A stretch of 64,000 nucleotides of DNA from Cyanobium sp. Tous-M-B4 (GTDB lineage Bacteria > Cyanobacteriota > Cyanobacteriia > PCC-6307 > Cyanobiaceae): NCBI RefSeq assembly GCF_024345395.1, contig NZ_JAGQBA010000001.1, positions 372,001 to 436,000 of the forward strand. The letters run 5' to 3'. The notes beneath the pieces are model-generated. The model was not told where the DNA came from, searched no databases, and saw only the letters and a list, made by a program, of their open reading frames with translations. This document shows positions 38,357 through 47,685 of the stretch, one piece after another. Both the position numbers and the translations under genes were made by a program. Each line of letters opens with the position of its first letter. Within the stretch, counting starts at the first letter, position 1.

Positions 38357-38961
38357 TAGTTAAGGTTTAGTACTTGGTTCGCTGCTAAATTTTCAATGTA
38401 CGCTCTTTCGCGGCTCCAGTCGTGTCGCTTCCAGCCTTGGAAGCCAAAGCCAAATAGTCTGATATTGGATCTCTTTGCATGCAGGTCAACAATATGCCTT
38501 ACGGCTAACAAGCCGCTGCTTGGGAATCTGCTGCGTAGCCCCATGCCCTCAATCTGAAGGGCCTGGCAAGCTTTCTGGTAGGCCTCTGCGCTCAGAGTTA
38601 TGCAAGGCTTTTGGTGCTGGCTTGCCAGGTCTTTACATTGCTGAGTGAGGTCGGCCCGTCTCCCCTTTAGCCAGGAAACGGGATTTGGTTTTGGCATGTA
38701 TTTAGCAATTATTTGGGGGTGATAGGGAAGCATTAGGGATTTAGCTTGTCTAAATATTGGTCCTTTGATGTATTGGCTGCATCCTAAAAGCTGACTGGTT
38801 TGCTTGGATGAATTCGAAAGTACGAGGATGTCGGTTTTCGCGGCTCCGTATATATGGCTCGGGGGGGGTGAGTTGAAGCGAACTATCAGATTTGCCTGCT
38901 CGATTGCGGTTAGATCAGCTTGTTTTAGTGCGCCATTGCCAACAATGGCTATCTCATCCAT
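38356..38961 (-). CDS. Sialyltransferase-like (GT29-type) protein
   Basis: 201 residues. The N-terminus IAIVGNGALKQADLTAIEQA followed by NLIVRFN resembles the L-sialylmotif of GT29 enzymes, and RFPSSGLLAVRHIVDLHAKR with IRLFGFGFQG resembles the S motif. It ends with KRHDWSRERAYIENLA, a pattern seen in bacterial GT29-like proteins. The donor sugar is unknown and need not be CMP-sialic acid. Coupled to the pyruvyltransferase by TAATG. AT-rich. Confidence 0.65.
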   Translation of the reverse strand: MDEIAIVGNGALKQADLTAIEQANLIVRFNSPPPSHIYGAAKTDILVLSNSSKQTSQLLGCSQYIKGPIFRQAKSLMLPYHPQIIAKYMPKPNPVSWLKGRRADLTQQCKDLASQHQKPCITLSAEAYQKACQALQIEGMGLRSRFPSSGLLAVRHIVDLHAKRSNIRLFGFGFQGWKRHDWSRERAYIENLAANQVLNLN

Positions 38962-38996
38962 GTCTGGCTACTTGGTGGGACTTGGGGAAAGGGTTC

Positions 38997-39980
38997 TTAG
39001 TAGCCGCTGCTGATGCTGATGCGGCGTTGTTCGCCGCCCTTTTCAATGACCGCCGTATCACCACTGGCAGAGCGCAAGCGCCAGCCGCTGCTGCCGATGC
39101 TCTCGCCCACGGCGGCGCTGGTAGAGCTGCCGCCCAATTGAAAGATTGCTGAGCCGCTTTGCCCTGGCACCTGCACCACTCCCACGAGCTGGGGAGCGTT
39201 ACCACCACCGCCACTATTTCCACCACCACCACTCGAGGCGCTGCCCCCAGTGCTGCTGGCTGAGCCGGTGGCAGCCGGTGCCGGACTGGTGATGCGGCTA
39301 TTGATGGGCACTTTGAGTACGTCGGCTGCTGGGGCGCTGCTGGCTGGCAGGGTTGCCAGCTCTTCCATCCAGGGTTCGCCTGGCGGCGGTGGGGGCAGCT
39401 CTCCGTCTTCCCCTGCCCCAACTGCGACGGCTGCCTGGGCGGGCTCGTTTGCTTGGGCTGGGGTTGTGCCGGGCCCCATGGTGCGCAGCCGCTCGATCAG
39501 CAGCATGTTGCGCTCCTGGCGGATGGCCTGCTGGCTCTGGTTCCAGAGGCCGAGCACGGCCAGGGCCATCCCTGCTACCACCATCACCGTCACACTGGCT
39601 CCTGCCAGCAGCAGGCTGGGCTGGCGGCCAACCTGATCTGCAAGCCGCTGCAAGGGTTTGGCCGCCGAGGCTGGGCGGCGCCTTGCTGAAGCTGGCTTTG
39701 GTTTGGAAGTTGGTTGTTTAGCTGGGGCTGGCCTGGAGGCAGGGGGCTTAGACGCAGCAGAATGAGACGCATCAGAATTAGACGGAGCAGCGTTAGAGAC
39801 TGCTGCTGGCGGCAGGTCATGCAGCTCTACGGGGATGCTGCCGGCATCGGAAAATGCTGCAGGCGTGTCGCAGACCTCCACCTCAATCGGCTTTTCGGGT
39901 TCGAACACCCGATTGAGCACCTGCTCTGCCTTGAGCTCCCAGTAGGCCCGGGAGGTAGGGATGCCTCGTACCGGACTCAC
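38997..39980 (-). CDS. Membrane protein with PilP/GspC-like C-terminal domain
   Basis: 327 residues from a GTG start (SPVRGIPTSRAYWELKAEQV). Residues 65-105 are a Ser/Ala/Pro/Lys linker containing a degenerate 15-bp repeat, followed by one membrane helix at about 122-145, a Gly/Ser-rich linker, and a C-terminal beta domain: PQLVGVVQVPGQSGSAIFQL and VGESIGSSGWRLRSASGDTA. That arrangement matches inner-membrane PilP/GspC periplasmic domains of type IV pilus or type II secretion systems. Located between mnmG and the sugar island. Function inferred only. Confidence 0.7.
   Translation of the reverse strand: MSPVRGIPTSRAYWELKAEQVLNRVFEPEKPIEVEVCDTPAAFSDAGSIPVELHDLPPAAVSNAAPSNSDASHSAASKPPASRPAPAKQPTSKPKPASARRRPASAAKPLQRLADQVGRQPSLLLAGASVTVMVVAGMALAVLGLWNQSQQAIRQERNMLLIERLRTMGPGTTPAQANEPAQAAVAVGAGEDGELPPPPPGEPWMEELATLPASSAPAADVLKVPINSRITSPAPAATGSASSTGGSASSGGGGNSGGGGNAPQLVGVVQVPGQSGSAIFQLGGSSTSAAVGESIGSSGWRLRSASGDTAVIEKGGEQRRISISSGY
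39751..39795. repeat. Degenerate 15-bp triple repeat inside the 38997 gene
   Basis: Units at 39751-39765, 39766-39780 and 39781-39795 share GACG-AGCAGAAT-A type sequence. On the minus strand they encode the low-complexity SNSDASHSAASK linker. In-frame expansion of a disordered linker is the simplest explanation. Confidence 0.6.
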
Positions 39981-39993
39981 TTGCTGCTACCTC

Positions 39994-41964
39994 TTACCTA
40001 ATGAGATCAAGATTACCGGCCCTTTGCTGACTTGACGAGTTTTGGCGTTTGCGTAGCTCCAGCCAGAGCAGCAGGGCCGTGACGTCGGCAGGGCTAACCC
40101 CGGGGATGCGGGCGGCTTGGCCGAGGCTGAGGGGTTGGATTGAGTTGAGTTTTTCGCGGGCTTCCTTTGAAAGGGTGGCAATGGTGGCGTAATCCACGTC
40201 TGCTGGTAAGGCCCGGTGCTCCTGCTTTTTCACCTGGTCGATCTGCTGCTGCTGACGGGCCAGGTAGCCGCTGTATTTGATGTCGATCTCAGCGCCCTCA
40301 CGCACGTCGCTTGGCAACTCCGCCGGCGCCAGGCCTAGCCGCACCAGATCGCTGCTGTGGAAGCCGGAGCGGCGCAGCAGGTCGGCCAAGGTTATCGATC
40401 CCCTGATGGGCGCTTGGGTCTGGGCCTCCACGGCGGCGGCGGCCGGGTCGCTGCCCTTGAGCCGCACCGATTCCAGGCGCTGTTTTTCGCCGCTGATGGC
40501 TTGTTGTTTGGCGGTGTAGATGGCCCAGCGCTGCTCGTCGATCAGGCCCAGCTCCCGCCCTAGGGGGGTGAGGCGCCGGTCGGCGTTGTCGCCCCGCAAC
40601 ACCAGCCGGTATTCGCTGCGGCTGGTGAGTACGCGGTAGGGCTCGCGCAGATCCTTGCTGATCAGGTCGTCGATCATGGTGCCGATGTAGCTGCCCTCCC
40701 TGGGGAAGTGCACCGGCGCTTGGTCGCGCACCAGGCGGGCGGCGTTGAGGCCAGCCACCAGGCCCTGGGCCGCGGCTTCCTCGTAGCCGGTGGTGCCGTT
40801 GAGCTGGCCGGCGCAAAACAGCCCGGCTACCCGCTTGGTTTCCAGCGACGGCTTGAGCTGGGTGGCGGGCAGGTAGTCGTAGTCGACGGCGTAGGCGGGC
40901 CGCAGCATCACGCATTGCTCCAGGCCCGGCAGGGTGCGCAGCAGCTCGAGCTGCAGCCGCTCCGGCAGGCCGGTGGAGAAGCCCTGCACGTAAATCTCAG
41001 GCGTGTCGCGGCCCTCGGGTTCGAGAAAGATCTGGTGGCTTTCCTTGTCGGCGAAGCCCACGATTTTGTCTTCGATTGAGGGGCAGTAGCGGGGGCCCTT
41101 GCTGTCGATGAAGCCGCCGTAGATGGGGGTGAGGTGCAGGTTGTCGCGGATTAGCTGGTGGGTGGCTGCCGTGGTGCGGGTCATGTGGCAGCTCATCTGC
41201 TCGCCGCTCACCCAGGAGGCCGGATCAAAGGAGAAGAAGCGATCTACGGCATCGCTTGGCTGCTCTTCAAGTTGGTCGAGGGCGATGCTGCGCCGGTCTA
41301 CCCGGGCTGGGGTGCCAGTTTTGAGCCGGCCCATCTGGAAGCCCAGCGCCTCGAGGGCTTCGCTGAGGCCAACGGCGGCCTGCTCTCCTGCCCGGCCGGC
41401 GCTCATCGACTGGTTGCCCACCCAGATCTGACCGCCCAGGAAGGTGCCGGTGGTGAGGATTACGGCGGCGGCGCCGTAGCTGCTGCCGAAGTAGGTGCTG
41501 ATGCCGCTGATGCGGGCGTCCTCGCCGGGGGTGCCCGCCACCACCAGCCCGGTCACCATCGCTTCGCGCAGGGCCAGGTTTGGCGTGTGCTGCAGCAGCT
41601 GCAGCATCTGGCGGGCGTACTGGCGCTTGTCGGTTTGGGCGCGTAGGGCCCACACAGCAGGGCCGCGGCTGGCATTGAGCACCCGCTTCTGCAGGGCCGT
41701 GGCATCGGCCAGCCGGCCGATCACGCCGCCGAGGGCATCCACCTCGTGCACCAGCTGGCTCTTGGCTGGACCGCCCACCGCCGGGTTGCAAGGCTGCCAG
41801 GCGATGCGATCGAGGTTGAGCGAAAACAGGGCCGTGTTTAGCCCTAGGCGAGCGGCGGTGATGGCGGCCTCACAGCCGGCGTGGCCGCCGCCCACCACGA
41901 TCAAGTCGAAGTGCTCGGTGCAGGGTTCGACGCACGTCTGGCTGGCTGGGGTGCTGAACGGCAT
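39994..41964 (-). CDS. mnmG: tRNA uridine-5-carboxymethylaminomethyl modification enzyme
   Basis: With MnmE it modifies U34 in several tRNAs. 656 residues: FAD-binding [20 protein letters not shown], then [20 protein letters not shown], the conserved [15 protein letters not shown] and FYSFDPASW-like region, and the C-terminal helical domain with [20 protein letters not shown]. Length and motifs match the family. In the rplI-dnaB-mnmG neighbourhood, with a glycosyltransferase gene inserted upstream. Confidence 0.97.
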   Translation of the reverse strand: MPFSTPASQTCVEPCTEHFDLIVVGGGHAGCEAAITAARLGLNTALFSLNLDRIAWQPCNPAVGGPAKSQLVHEVDALGGVIGRLADATALQKRVLNASRGPAVWALRAQTDKRQYARQMLQLLQHTPNLALREAMVTGLVVAGTPGEDARISGISTYFGSSYGAAAVILTTGTFLGGQIWVGNQSMSAGRAGEQAAVGLSEALEALGFQMGRLKTGTPARVDRRSIALDQLEEQPSDAVDRFFSFDPASWVSGEQMSCHMTRTTAATHQLIRDNLHLTPIYGGFIDSKGPRYCPSIEDKIVGFADKESHQIFLEPEGRDTPEIYVQGFSTGLPERLQLELLRTLPGLEQCVMLRPAYAVDYDYLPATQLKPSLETKRVAGLFCAGQLNGTTGYEEAAAQGLVAGLNAARLVRDQAPVHFPREGSYIGTMIDDLISKDLREPYRVLTSRSEYRLVLRGDNADRRLTPLGRELGLIDEQRWAIYTAKQQAISGEKQRLESVRLKGSDPAAAAVEAQTQAPIRGSITLADLLRRSGFHSSDLVRLGLAPAELPSDVREGAEIDIKYSGYLARQQQQIDQVKKQEHRALPADVDYATIATLSKEAREKLNSIQPLSLGQAARIPGVSPADVTALLLWLELRKRQNSSSQQRAGNLDLIR

Positions 41965-41994
41965 TTGTTTATTTAAGAGCCAAGCCTGCCTTTT

Positions 41995-42774
41995 TCAGTG
42001 CCAGTGTTTGCGGATCTCGCCGGCGAGGTAGCCCCAGAGCTTGGGCTGGAGTGGATGGCGCAGGATCGTGCGGTGGGGATGGCGCCAGGGGTGCAGCACT
42101 TCCTCGGGCTTGGGCCGGCCGTGGAATTTGAGGATGGTGCAGGCTTCCAGCTGGCTTTGGGCGGCGGCGGCATCGCGGCTGGCGAGCTTGCGCAGGACCT
42201 TGTAGGAGCGCACCAGCTCTTCAGGCCAATAGGCAAGAGCTGCCGGCGCCAGCTCCTGGAAGACACGGAAGATGAAGTTCTGGTCGCCAGCAAAATACGC
42301 TCCGGCGTAGCGGCCCTCCTGCCAGCACTGCCATACCGCCTGGGTGTGGGCGTCGGGCCGGCACCACAGCACCGAGGAATTGAGGATCGGGTAGTTCCAG
42401 TCGCGCACGCCCATCAGGCTGGCGCTTGCGTTGCGGCCGAGCTCCACTAGGGGGGCTAGGTCGGCCCTGATCACCAGCGTGGAGTCGAGAAACAGGAAGG
42501 GATCGCTGCCCGTGAGGGCCTGATCAAACAGGCGCAGCTTGCTGAAATAGCCCCGCAGCCTGCCCTCCTCTAGGTCCTGTTGCACCAGCTGTTGATGGCT
42601 GGCGGACGGCTCGCCAAAGCGACCTGGTTCGGGCCTTTCGGTGTAGATGATGAAGTGATGGGGTTCACCCAACTGCCTGGCCACCATCGCCGCCAGCCGG
42701 CTCACCCAAAGATCGGGGTAGCGATCGCCGGTTTGCACCGTCACTACTTTGAGGGGCGCTTGCGTAGGCGGCAC
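41995..42774 (-). CDS. GT-A glycosyltransferase-like protein
   Basis: 259 residues from GTG 42774. KVVTVQTGDRYPDLWVSRLA at the N-terminus, PHHFIIYTERPEPGRF, and the acidic metal site in DPFLFLDSTLVIRADL suggest a GT8-like or related GT-A fold. The downstream NSSVLWCRPDAHTQAVWQCW and FHGRPKPEEVLHPW fit sugar transferases of this class. The start is 3 bp after the dnaB stop, so it belongs to the same transcript. Donor and acceptor are unknown. Confidence 0.78.
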   Translation of the reverse strand: MPPTQAPLKVVTVQTGDRYPDLWVSRLAAMVARQLGEPHHFIIYTERPEPGRFGEPSASHQQLVQQDLEEGRLRGYFSKLRLFDQALTGSDPFLFLDSTLVIRADLAPLVELGRNASASLMGVRDWNYPILNSSVLWCRPDAHTQAVWQCWQEGRYAGAYFAGDQNFIFRVFQELAPAALAYWPEELVRSYKVLRKLASRDAAAAQSQLEACTILKFHGRPKPEEVLHPWRHPHRTILRHPLQPKLWGYLAGEIRKHWH

Positions 42775-42777
42775 CGC

Positions 42778-44172
42778 TCAAGCCGCCAGGTTGCGGAAGC
42801 GGGTGAACTGCGGCTCAAACAACAGCTTGACTGTGCCCACCGGGCCGTTGCGGTGCTTGGTCACGATCACTTCGGTGATGCCCCGGTCGGGGGTTTCCGG
42901 GTTGTAGTACTCGTCTCGGTAGATCATCAGCACCAGGTCGGCGTCCTGCTCGATCGAGCCCGATTCGCGCAGGTCACTGAGCATCGGGCGCTTGTTGGTG
43001 CGCGATTCGACGCCGCGGCTCAGCTGGGAAAGGGCGATCACCGGCACGTTGAGCTCGCGGGCCATGCCCTTGAGGCCCCGGGTGATGCGGCTGAGCTCCT
43101 GCACCCGGTTGTCGGGGGTGGAGCCCTCCATCAGCTGCAGGTAGTCGATCACGATCAGGCCCAGCTCCTTGCCTGTTTCGGCCATGAGCCTGCGGCAGAG
43201 GGAACGCATCTCCAGCACGCCGGAGTTGGGTTTGTCGTCGAGGAAAAGGGGCAGCTGGCCGAGGCTGTTAATGCCCTGGCCCAGCAGGGGCCACTCCTCC
43301 TGTTGCAGCCGGCCGGTGCGCAGCCGTCCGCTTTCGATGCCCACCTCCATCGACAGCAGGCGGTAGGTGAGCTGCTCCTTGCTCATCTCCAGGGAGAACA
43401 CACACACCGGCAGCTGGTGCAGCTGGGCGACGTTTTTGGCGATGTTGAGCACGATTGAGGTTTTGCCCATCGCCGGCCGGCCGGCCACAATAATGAGGTC
43501 GCTGCGCTGTAGGCCCTGGGTGATGGCATCAAGGTCGTAGAAGTTGCACGGGATGCCGGCCACGGCGGTGCCCAGTGAGCGGCTCTCGATCTCGTTGAAG
43601 GTGCTGGTGAGGATCTCGGCTGTGGGGGTGAGGCCGGTGCTGGGCTTCTCCTGGCTGATCGCGAAGATCTTTTGCTCGGCCTCATCGAGCACCTGCTCCA
43701 TCGGCTTGCTCTGATCAAAGCCCAGGGCGATCACCTCGTTACCGGAGCGAATCAACTGGCGCCGCAAAAACTTGTCCATCACCAGGCGAGCCACCTGGTC
43801 GATCGAGGCTGTCGAGGTGATGCGCTCCACCAGCTCCACCAGCCGGCCCTGACCGCCAACCTTCTCCAGGACACCGGTGTCCGCCAACCAGGCGCACATC
43901 GCCGTGAGGTCGGTGGGTTTGCCCTGGCTGTGCAACATCACCGCCGTGCGGTAGATCTCGCGGTGGGCGCCGAGATAAAAGGCCTCGGCCTGCAGCACGT
44001 CGGCGATGCGGCCGATGGCGTCTGGGTCCAGCAGGATGCCGCCCAGCACGGCCTCTTCGGCTTCGAGGTTCTGGGGCGGCACCGAATCGGGCAGGGCCTC
44101 AAAACGGGCTTCCGAGCGCCCGTCTGAACGGGATTCGCGGCTGCTGGATTGGTTGAGGGGAACGCTCACCAT
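42778..44172 (-). CDS. dnaB: Replicative DNA helicase
   Basis: Hexameric helicase of the replication fork. About 464 residues from ATG 44172 (MVSVPLNQSSS); TTG at 44202 is a poor alternative. N-terminal DnaB domain PPQNLEAEEAVLGGILLDPD, Walker A AGRPAMGKTSIVLNIAKNVA, Walker B VIDYLQLM, and the C-terminal HRNGPVGTVKLLFEPQFTRF. No intein is present. It lies 133 bp downstream of rplI on the same strand, a common bacterial pairing. Confidence 0.97.
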   Translation of the reverse strand: MVSVPLNQSSSRESRSDGRSEARFEALPDSVPPQNLEAEEAVLGGILLDPDAIGRIADVLQAEAFYLGAHREIYRTAVMLHSQGKPTDLTAMCAWLADTGVLEKVGGQGRLVELVERITSTASIDQVARLVMDKFLRRQLIRSGNEVIALGFDQSKPMEQVLDEAEQKIFAISQEKPSTGLTPTAEILTSTFNEIESRSLGTAVAGIPCNFYDLDAITQGLQRSDLIIVAGRPAMGKTSIVLNIAKNVAQLHQLPVCVFSLEMSKEQLTYRLLSMEVGIESGRLRTGRLQQEEWPLLGQGINSLGQLPLFLDDKPNSGVLEMRSLCRRLMAETGKELGLIVIDYLQLMEGSTPDNRVQELSRITRGLKGMARELNVPVIALSQLSRGVESRTNKRPMLSDLRESGSIEQDADLVLMIYRDEYYNPETPDRGITEVIVTKHRNGPVGTVKLLFEPQFTRFRNLAA

Positions 44173-44305
44173 GATCTTGGGGGCGCTTAGCCAGGAGGGC
44201 AATCTTGAGCGCCGCGGCGCTATTTGGCCACCCCACGGGCCCTACCGGTGGGGGTTCAACACACAAGCTGCCCTATCCCTGGGGTTTCAACTGCTGACTT
44301 TGGCC

Positions 44306-44764
44306 TCAGAAGCTGGCGACTTCCAGGTTGAGCTCGGCGGTGACTTCGGGGTGGAGTTTCACCTGGACCTTGTAGGAGCCGGTGCGGTGGATTTCGGGCA
44401 CCGTGATGTCGCGGCGATCGACCTCTTTCTTGGTGGCAGCTTCGATCGCTTCGGCCACGTCACCGTTGGTAACGGTGCCAAACAGCACGTCGTCGCCGCC
44501 AGTCTGCTTCTTGACCGTGAAGCGGCCGATCGTGTCGAGGGCGGTGCGGAAGGCGATCGCCTCAGCCTTGAGGGCAGCCTGACGCTCCGCCTCCTTGGCG
44601 CGGCGCGCTTCCACCTGGCGCAGCACAGCTGCAGTGACGGGCTGGGCCTTGCCGGTGGGAACCAGGAAGTTGCGGGCGTAGCCGGGGGCTACTTCCACCA
44701 GATCACCGTTCTTTCCCAGGCTGAGAACGTCGGCGTTGAGGACGACTTGAACGCGCTTAGCCAT
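44306..44764 (-). CDS. rplI: 50S ribosomal protein L9
   Basis: 152 residues. N-terminal [20 protein letters not shown] with [20 protein letters not shown], the central connecting helix ([19 protein letters not shown]), and the C-terminal RNA-binding domain ending [15 protein letters not shown]. Length and architecture are standard. First gene of the rplI-dnaB-GT-mnmG run. Confidence 0.97.
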   Translation of the reverse strand: MAKRVQVVLNADVLSLGKNGDLVEVAPGYARNFLVPTGKAQPVTAAVLRQVEARRAKEAERQAALKAEAIAFRTALDTIGRFTVKKQTGGDDVLFGTVTNGDVAEAIEAATKKEVDRRDITVPEIHRTGSYKVQVKLHPEVTAELNLEVASF

Positions 44765-44828
44765 GGCAAATAATTAGGAGATTGATCAAGACCCGATCTA
44801 ACACCTTAAATCAGGGGGTGATCAGGCC

Positions 44829-45800
44829 TCAGGTCCGCTGAGGTGCAGCGGCTGCGGGCAGGCGTACGTGCTTGGCCAGGCCCAGGAAGCGCATCAGGCG
44901 GATGTGCTGCCAGGTGAGATCGATTTGGGGGCCAAAGCCGTGGCGAGCCGAGTGGGGAAAGGCGTGGTGGTTGTTGTGCCAGCCCTCGCCGAAGGTGAGC
45001 GCCGCGACCCACCAGTTGTTTTTGGAGCCGTCACCGCTGTCGTGGGCAACGCTGCCCCAAAGGTGGGTTGCTGAATTCACCAGCCAGGTGCAGTGGTAAA
45101 CAACGACCAGGCGCAGGGGGATGCCCCAGAGCACCAGGGCCCAGCCACCAGCGCCAGTGGCGGTGCCGATCCAAAACAGCAGGGCCGCTAGGGGCGCCTG
45201 CAGCAACAGGAAATTGGTGTTCAACCAGCGGTAGTAGGGATCTCTGGCGATATCGCCGGTGAACCTGGGCACGGCAGCCATGGCGGGGATGGGCTGGAGC
45301 ATCCAGGCCATGTGGCTCCACCAGAAGCCCTTCAGGCTGGTGTGGTGGTCCACTTCCGTATCGGAAAACTTGTGGTGGTGGCGGTGCAGGCCCACCCAGT
45401 CGATCGGACCGTGCTGGCAGCTGAGGGCGCCGCAGGTGGCGAAGAAACGCTCCAGCCACTGGGGTACCCGGAAGGCACGGTGGCTGAGCATGCGGTGGTA
45501 GCCGATCGTCACGCCCAGGCAGGCGGTGACCCAATAGAGCACCAGGAAGCTGGCCAAGGCCGGCACGCTCCAGAACTGGGGCAGCAGGGCAACCAGCGCC
45601 AGCACATGGATGACGGCCATGAAGCCGATGGTGACCCAGGGGGTGGTTTTCGACCCCTGGGTGCTAGCGGCTTCGCCATGGCGCGGCCGGTGCAGGGCCT
45701 CGGCGCGGCGCTGGCCGCTGACGCCTTGGTTGATGAAGGCGGGCTTGCGGGTGGCAAGGCGCTGGGTGGCTGGTGCGCTGGGACTAACTGGTGCGGCCAT
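44829..45800 (-). CDS. desC: Acyl-lipid delta-9 desaturase
   Basis: Introduces the first double bond into membrane-lipid acyl chains. 323 residues from ATG 45800; the open frame continues to 46070, but that part is antisense to the next gene. The three His boxes are HRMLSH, HRHHH and HNNHH (in FGEGWHNNHHAFPHSARHG). Four membrane segments flank them. A second, related desaturase lies 850 bp away with an HTH-like gene between, suggesting tandem duplication. Confidence 0.93.
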   Translation of the reverse strand: MAAPVSPSAPATQRLATRKPAFINQGVSGQRRAEALHRPRHGEAASTQGSKTTPWVTIGFMAVIHVLALVALLPQFWSVPALASFLVLYWVTACLGVTIGYHRMLSHRAFRVPQWLERFFATCGALSCQHGPIDWVGLHRHHHKFSDTEVDHHTSLKGFWWSHMAWMLQPIPAMAAVPRFTGDIARDPYYRWLNTNFLLLQAPLAALLFWIGTATGAGGWALVLWGIPLRLVVVYHCTWLVNSATHLWGSVAHDSGDGSKNNWWVAALTFGEGWHNNHHAFPHSARHGFGPQIDLTWQHIRLMRFLGLAKHVRLPAAAAPQRT

Positions 45801-45855
45801 AACGGACCGACTCCATACTGATCGGTAGAATAGTAGCAATACGGATCCATATCGC

Positions 45856-46665
45856 GTGGGATACCGGGAAGATCTCCTATCGGGCCGGGTCGCTTTTGCC
45901 CATCTGATCAAGGTGTGGCACGAGCGCAACGGCTGGTCGCACCGGGTGTTGCCGGCCCTGGCTGAGGTCCTCGATCTGGGCCGGGTCCACAACTCCCAGC
46001 TCTCAATGCTGCGCAACGGCAAGCTGGCCTCCCCCGGCCCGGAGGTGTTCCTGGCCCTTGGTCGTATCAATCAGCTGCTGGCCCGCGAGGTGCGTGGCGG
46101 CAGCCTGGGCGACGGCCTGCGCCAGCGCCTGGCCGACAGCCCCGAGCTGGTGGCGGCCCTGGAAACCTCCGCCCTGCCCGTGCAGGACGAGGGCGCTCCG
46201 GTGCTGGGGCCCGGCGAACTGCTGGAGGTGTTTGTGGGCCTGCGCCAGCCGCCGGTGGCCTTTGATCTGCGTATCGATGAAGCCGAGGCGGTGCCCTTGA
46301 GTGCGGCCCTGGCCCAGTTGTTCACGGCGGGGCGGCCCTGGCGTTTGTGCCGCGAGCCGGTGCTGGCTGCCTATACGGTCGAGAAGCGGCAGCGGCGGGA
46401 GCGGTTTGCCGAAGTGATGGCAGGCCAGCGCGATTTTTCGGCAGCTGAGCTCGATAGCGAACTCCCAGATCTGCGCCTCACCCTGGCTCGGCTTGGGGCG
46501 ACGGGTGAGGCGGAGCTGGAGCCGGATCAGTTTCTTGAGCTGCTGCGCCAGCAGGCCAAAGCCATGGGTTTAACGGCTACCGGCGCCATGGCAAAACTGG
46601 ATCTAGCCGCTGCAATTAGGCAGCAGCTCCAGGCTCCGCCAGTCAGCCCTCAGGAGGGGTTGTAG
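45856..46665 (+). CDS. HTH-like conserved hypothetical protein between two desaturases
   Basis: 269 residues from GTG 45856. Residues 20-75 include WSHRVLPALAEVLDLGRVHN and SQLSMLRNGKLASPGPEVFL, which has the spacing of an XRE-like helix-turn-helix. The rest is helical, ending with a Leu-rich segment. Divergent from desC across only 55 bp, and its 3' end overlaps the second desaturase by 16 bp. It is a candidate regulator of the desaturases, by position and HTH character only. Confidence 0.65.
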   Translation: MGYREDLLSGRVAFAHLIKVWHERNGWSHRVLPALAEVLDLGRVHNSQLSMLRNGKLASPGPEVFLALGRINQLLAREVRGGSLGDGLRQRLADSPELVAALETSALPVQDEGAPVLGPGELLEVFVGLRQPPVAFDLRIDEAEAVPLSAALAQLFTAGRPWRLCREPVLAAYTVEKRQRRERFAEVMAGQRDFSAAELDSELPDLRLTLARLGATGEAELEPDQFLELLRQQAKAMGLTATGAMAKLDLAAAIRQQLQAPPVSPQEGL

Positions 46666-47585
46666 CTCGCTTCCCGCACTCGCTTGGCCCAGCCCAGCTT
46701 GCGCAGCAGCTTGATGTGCTGCCAGGTGATGTCGAACTCAAACCAGCGCAGGCCGTGGCGCGCTGAGTGGGGGAAGGCGTGGTGGTTGTTGTGCCAGCCC
46801 TCGCCGAAGCTCAAGATTGCCACCCACCAGCAATTGCGCGATAGATCCGGTGAATTGAAGTTGCGGTAGCCGCAGAAGTGGGTGGCGGAATTCACCAGCC
46901 AGGTGACGTGATATACGATCACCAGGCGCAGCGGGATGGCCCAGAGCACCAGGCCCAGGCCGCCGCCATGGACGCCGGCCAGCTCGCCATACCAATAAAG
47001 AGCGGCGCCGAGGGGCAGTTGCAGCAGCAGAAACCAGCGATCCAGCCAGCGGTAGAAGGGGTCGCGCTGCAGGTCGCCGGTGAGCCTGCCCACGTGTTGC
47101 AGGGCCGGGATTTCGTGCAGCATCCAGTCGCTGTGGGCCCACCACAGGCCCCGGGCCGCGTCGTGGTGGTCGTTGGGTTGGTCGGAATACTTGTGGTGGT
47201 GGCGGTGCAGTCCCACCCATTCGATCGGGCCGCTCTGGCAGGCCAGGGCTCCCATCAGCACCAGGAGGTGCTCCAGCCACAGGGGGGCACTGAAGCTGCG
47301 GTGGGTCAGCATCCGGTGCAGACCCAGGGTCACCCCCAGCACGGTGGTCCAATAGAGCACCGCCAGCACCACCACGGCCTGCCAGCTCCAGAAGCGCGGC
47401 AGCAGGGCAAACACCGCACCCACGTGCATCGCCAGCATGAAGCTGGTGGTGCCCCCCTTGAACTTGCGCTGGCGGCCCGGCAGGGGTTGGCGCCTTTCGG
47501 ATACAGCAGCGCGGATGCGCTGATCCTCAAGCGCGCTGGGTGTGGCCGCACCCAAAACTTGGGCCGAATCGGTGCTGACTACCAA
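46650..47585 (-). CDS. Acyl-lipid delta-9-type desaturase, second copy
   Basis: 311 residues from a TTG start with CGGAGAG just upstream. His boxes HRMLTH, HRHHH and HNNHH are intact; FGEGWHNNHHAFPHSARHGL is nearly identical to the first copy, while the N-termini differ. It likely arose by duplication and may act at a different acyl position or temperature. Convergent with the HTH-like gene and divergent from the methionine gamma-lyase-family gene. Confidence 0.92.
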   Translation of the reverse strand: MVVSTDSAQVLGAATPSALEDQRIRAAVSERRQPLPGRQRKFKGGTTSFMLAMHVGAVFALLPRFWSWQAVVVLAVLYWTTVLGVTLGLHRMLTHRSFSAPLWLEHLLVLMGALACQSGPIEWVGLHRHHHKYSDQPNDHHDAARGLWWAHSDWMLHEIPALQHVGRLTGDLQRDPFYRWLDRWFLLLQLPLGAALYWYGELAGVHGGGLGLVLWAIPLRLVIVYHVTWLVNSATHFCGYRNFNSPDLSRNCWWVAILSFGEGWHNNHHAFPHSARHGLRWFEFDITWQHIKLLRKLGWAKRVREASYNPS

Positions 47586-47685
47586 AGAACTCTCCGGGTG
47601 GTGCTCGCCCGATTCACGCCTGGGCAGCGGAGGAAATCTAGCTAGGCGTCGCCCGGCAACATGGGACTCCCTGAGGGATAGGCAG

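Noticed and set aside
44231-44253. Hairpin between rplI and dnaB
   Set aside because: A 6-bp stem (CCCCAC/GTGGGG) exists, but no T-run follows on either strand and the loop is long; not enough to call a terminator or attenuator.
45801-46070. 90-codon N-terminal extension of desC
   Set aside because: Antisense to the HTH-like gene and of unnatural composition; the desaturase starts at 45800.
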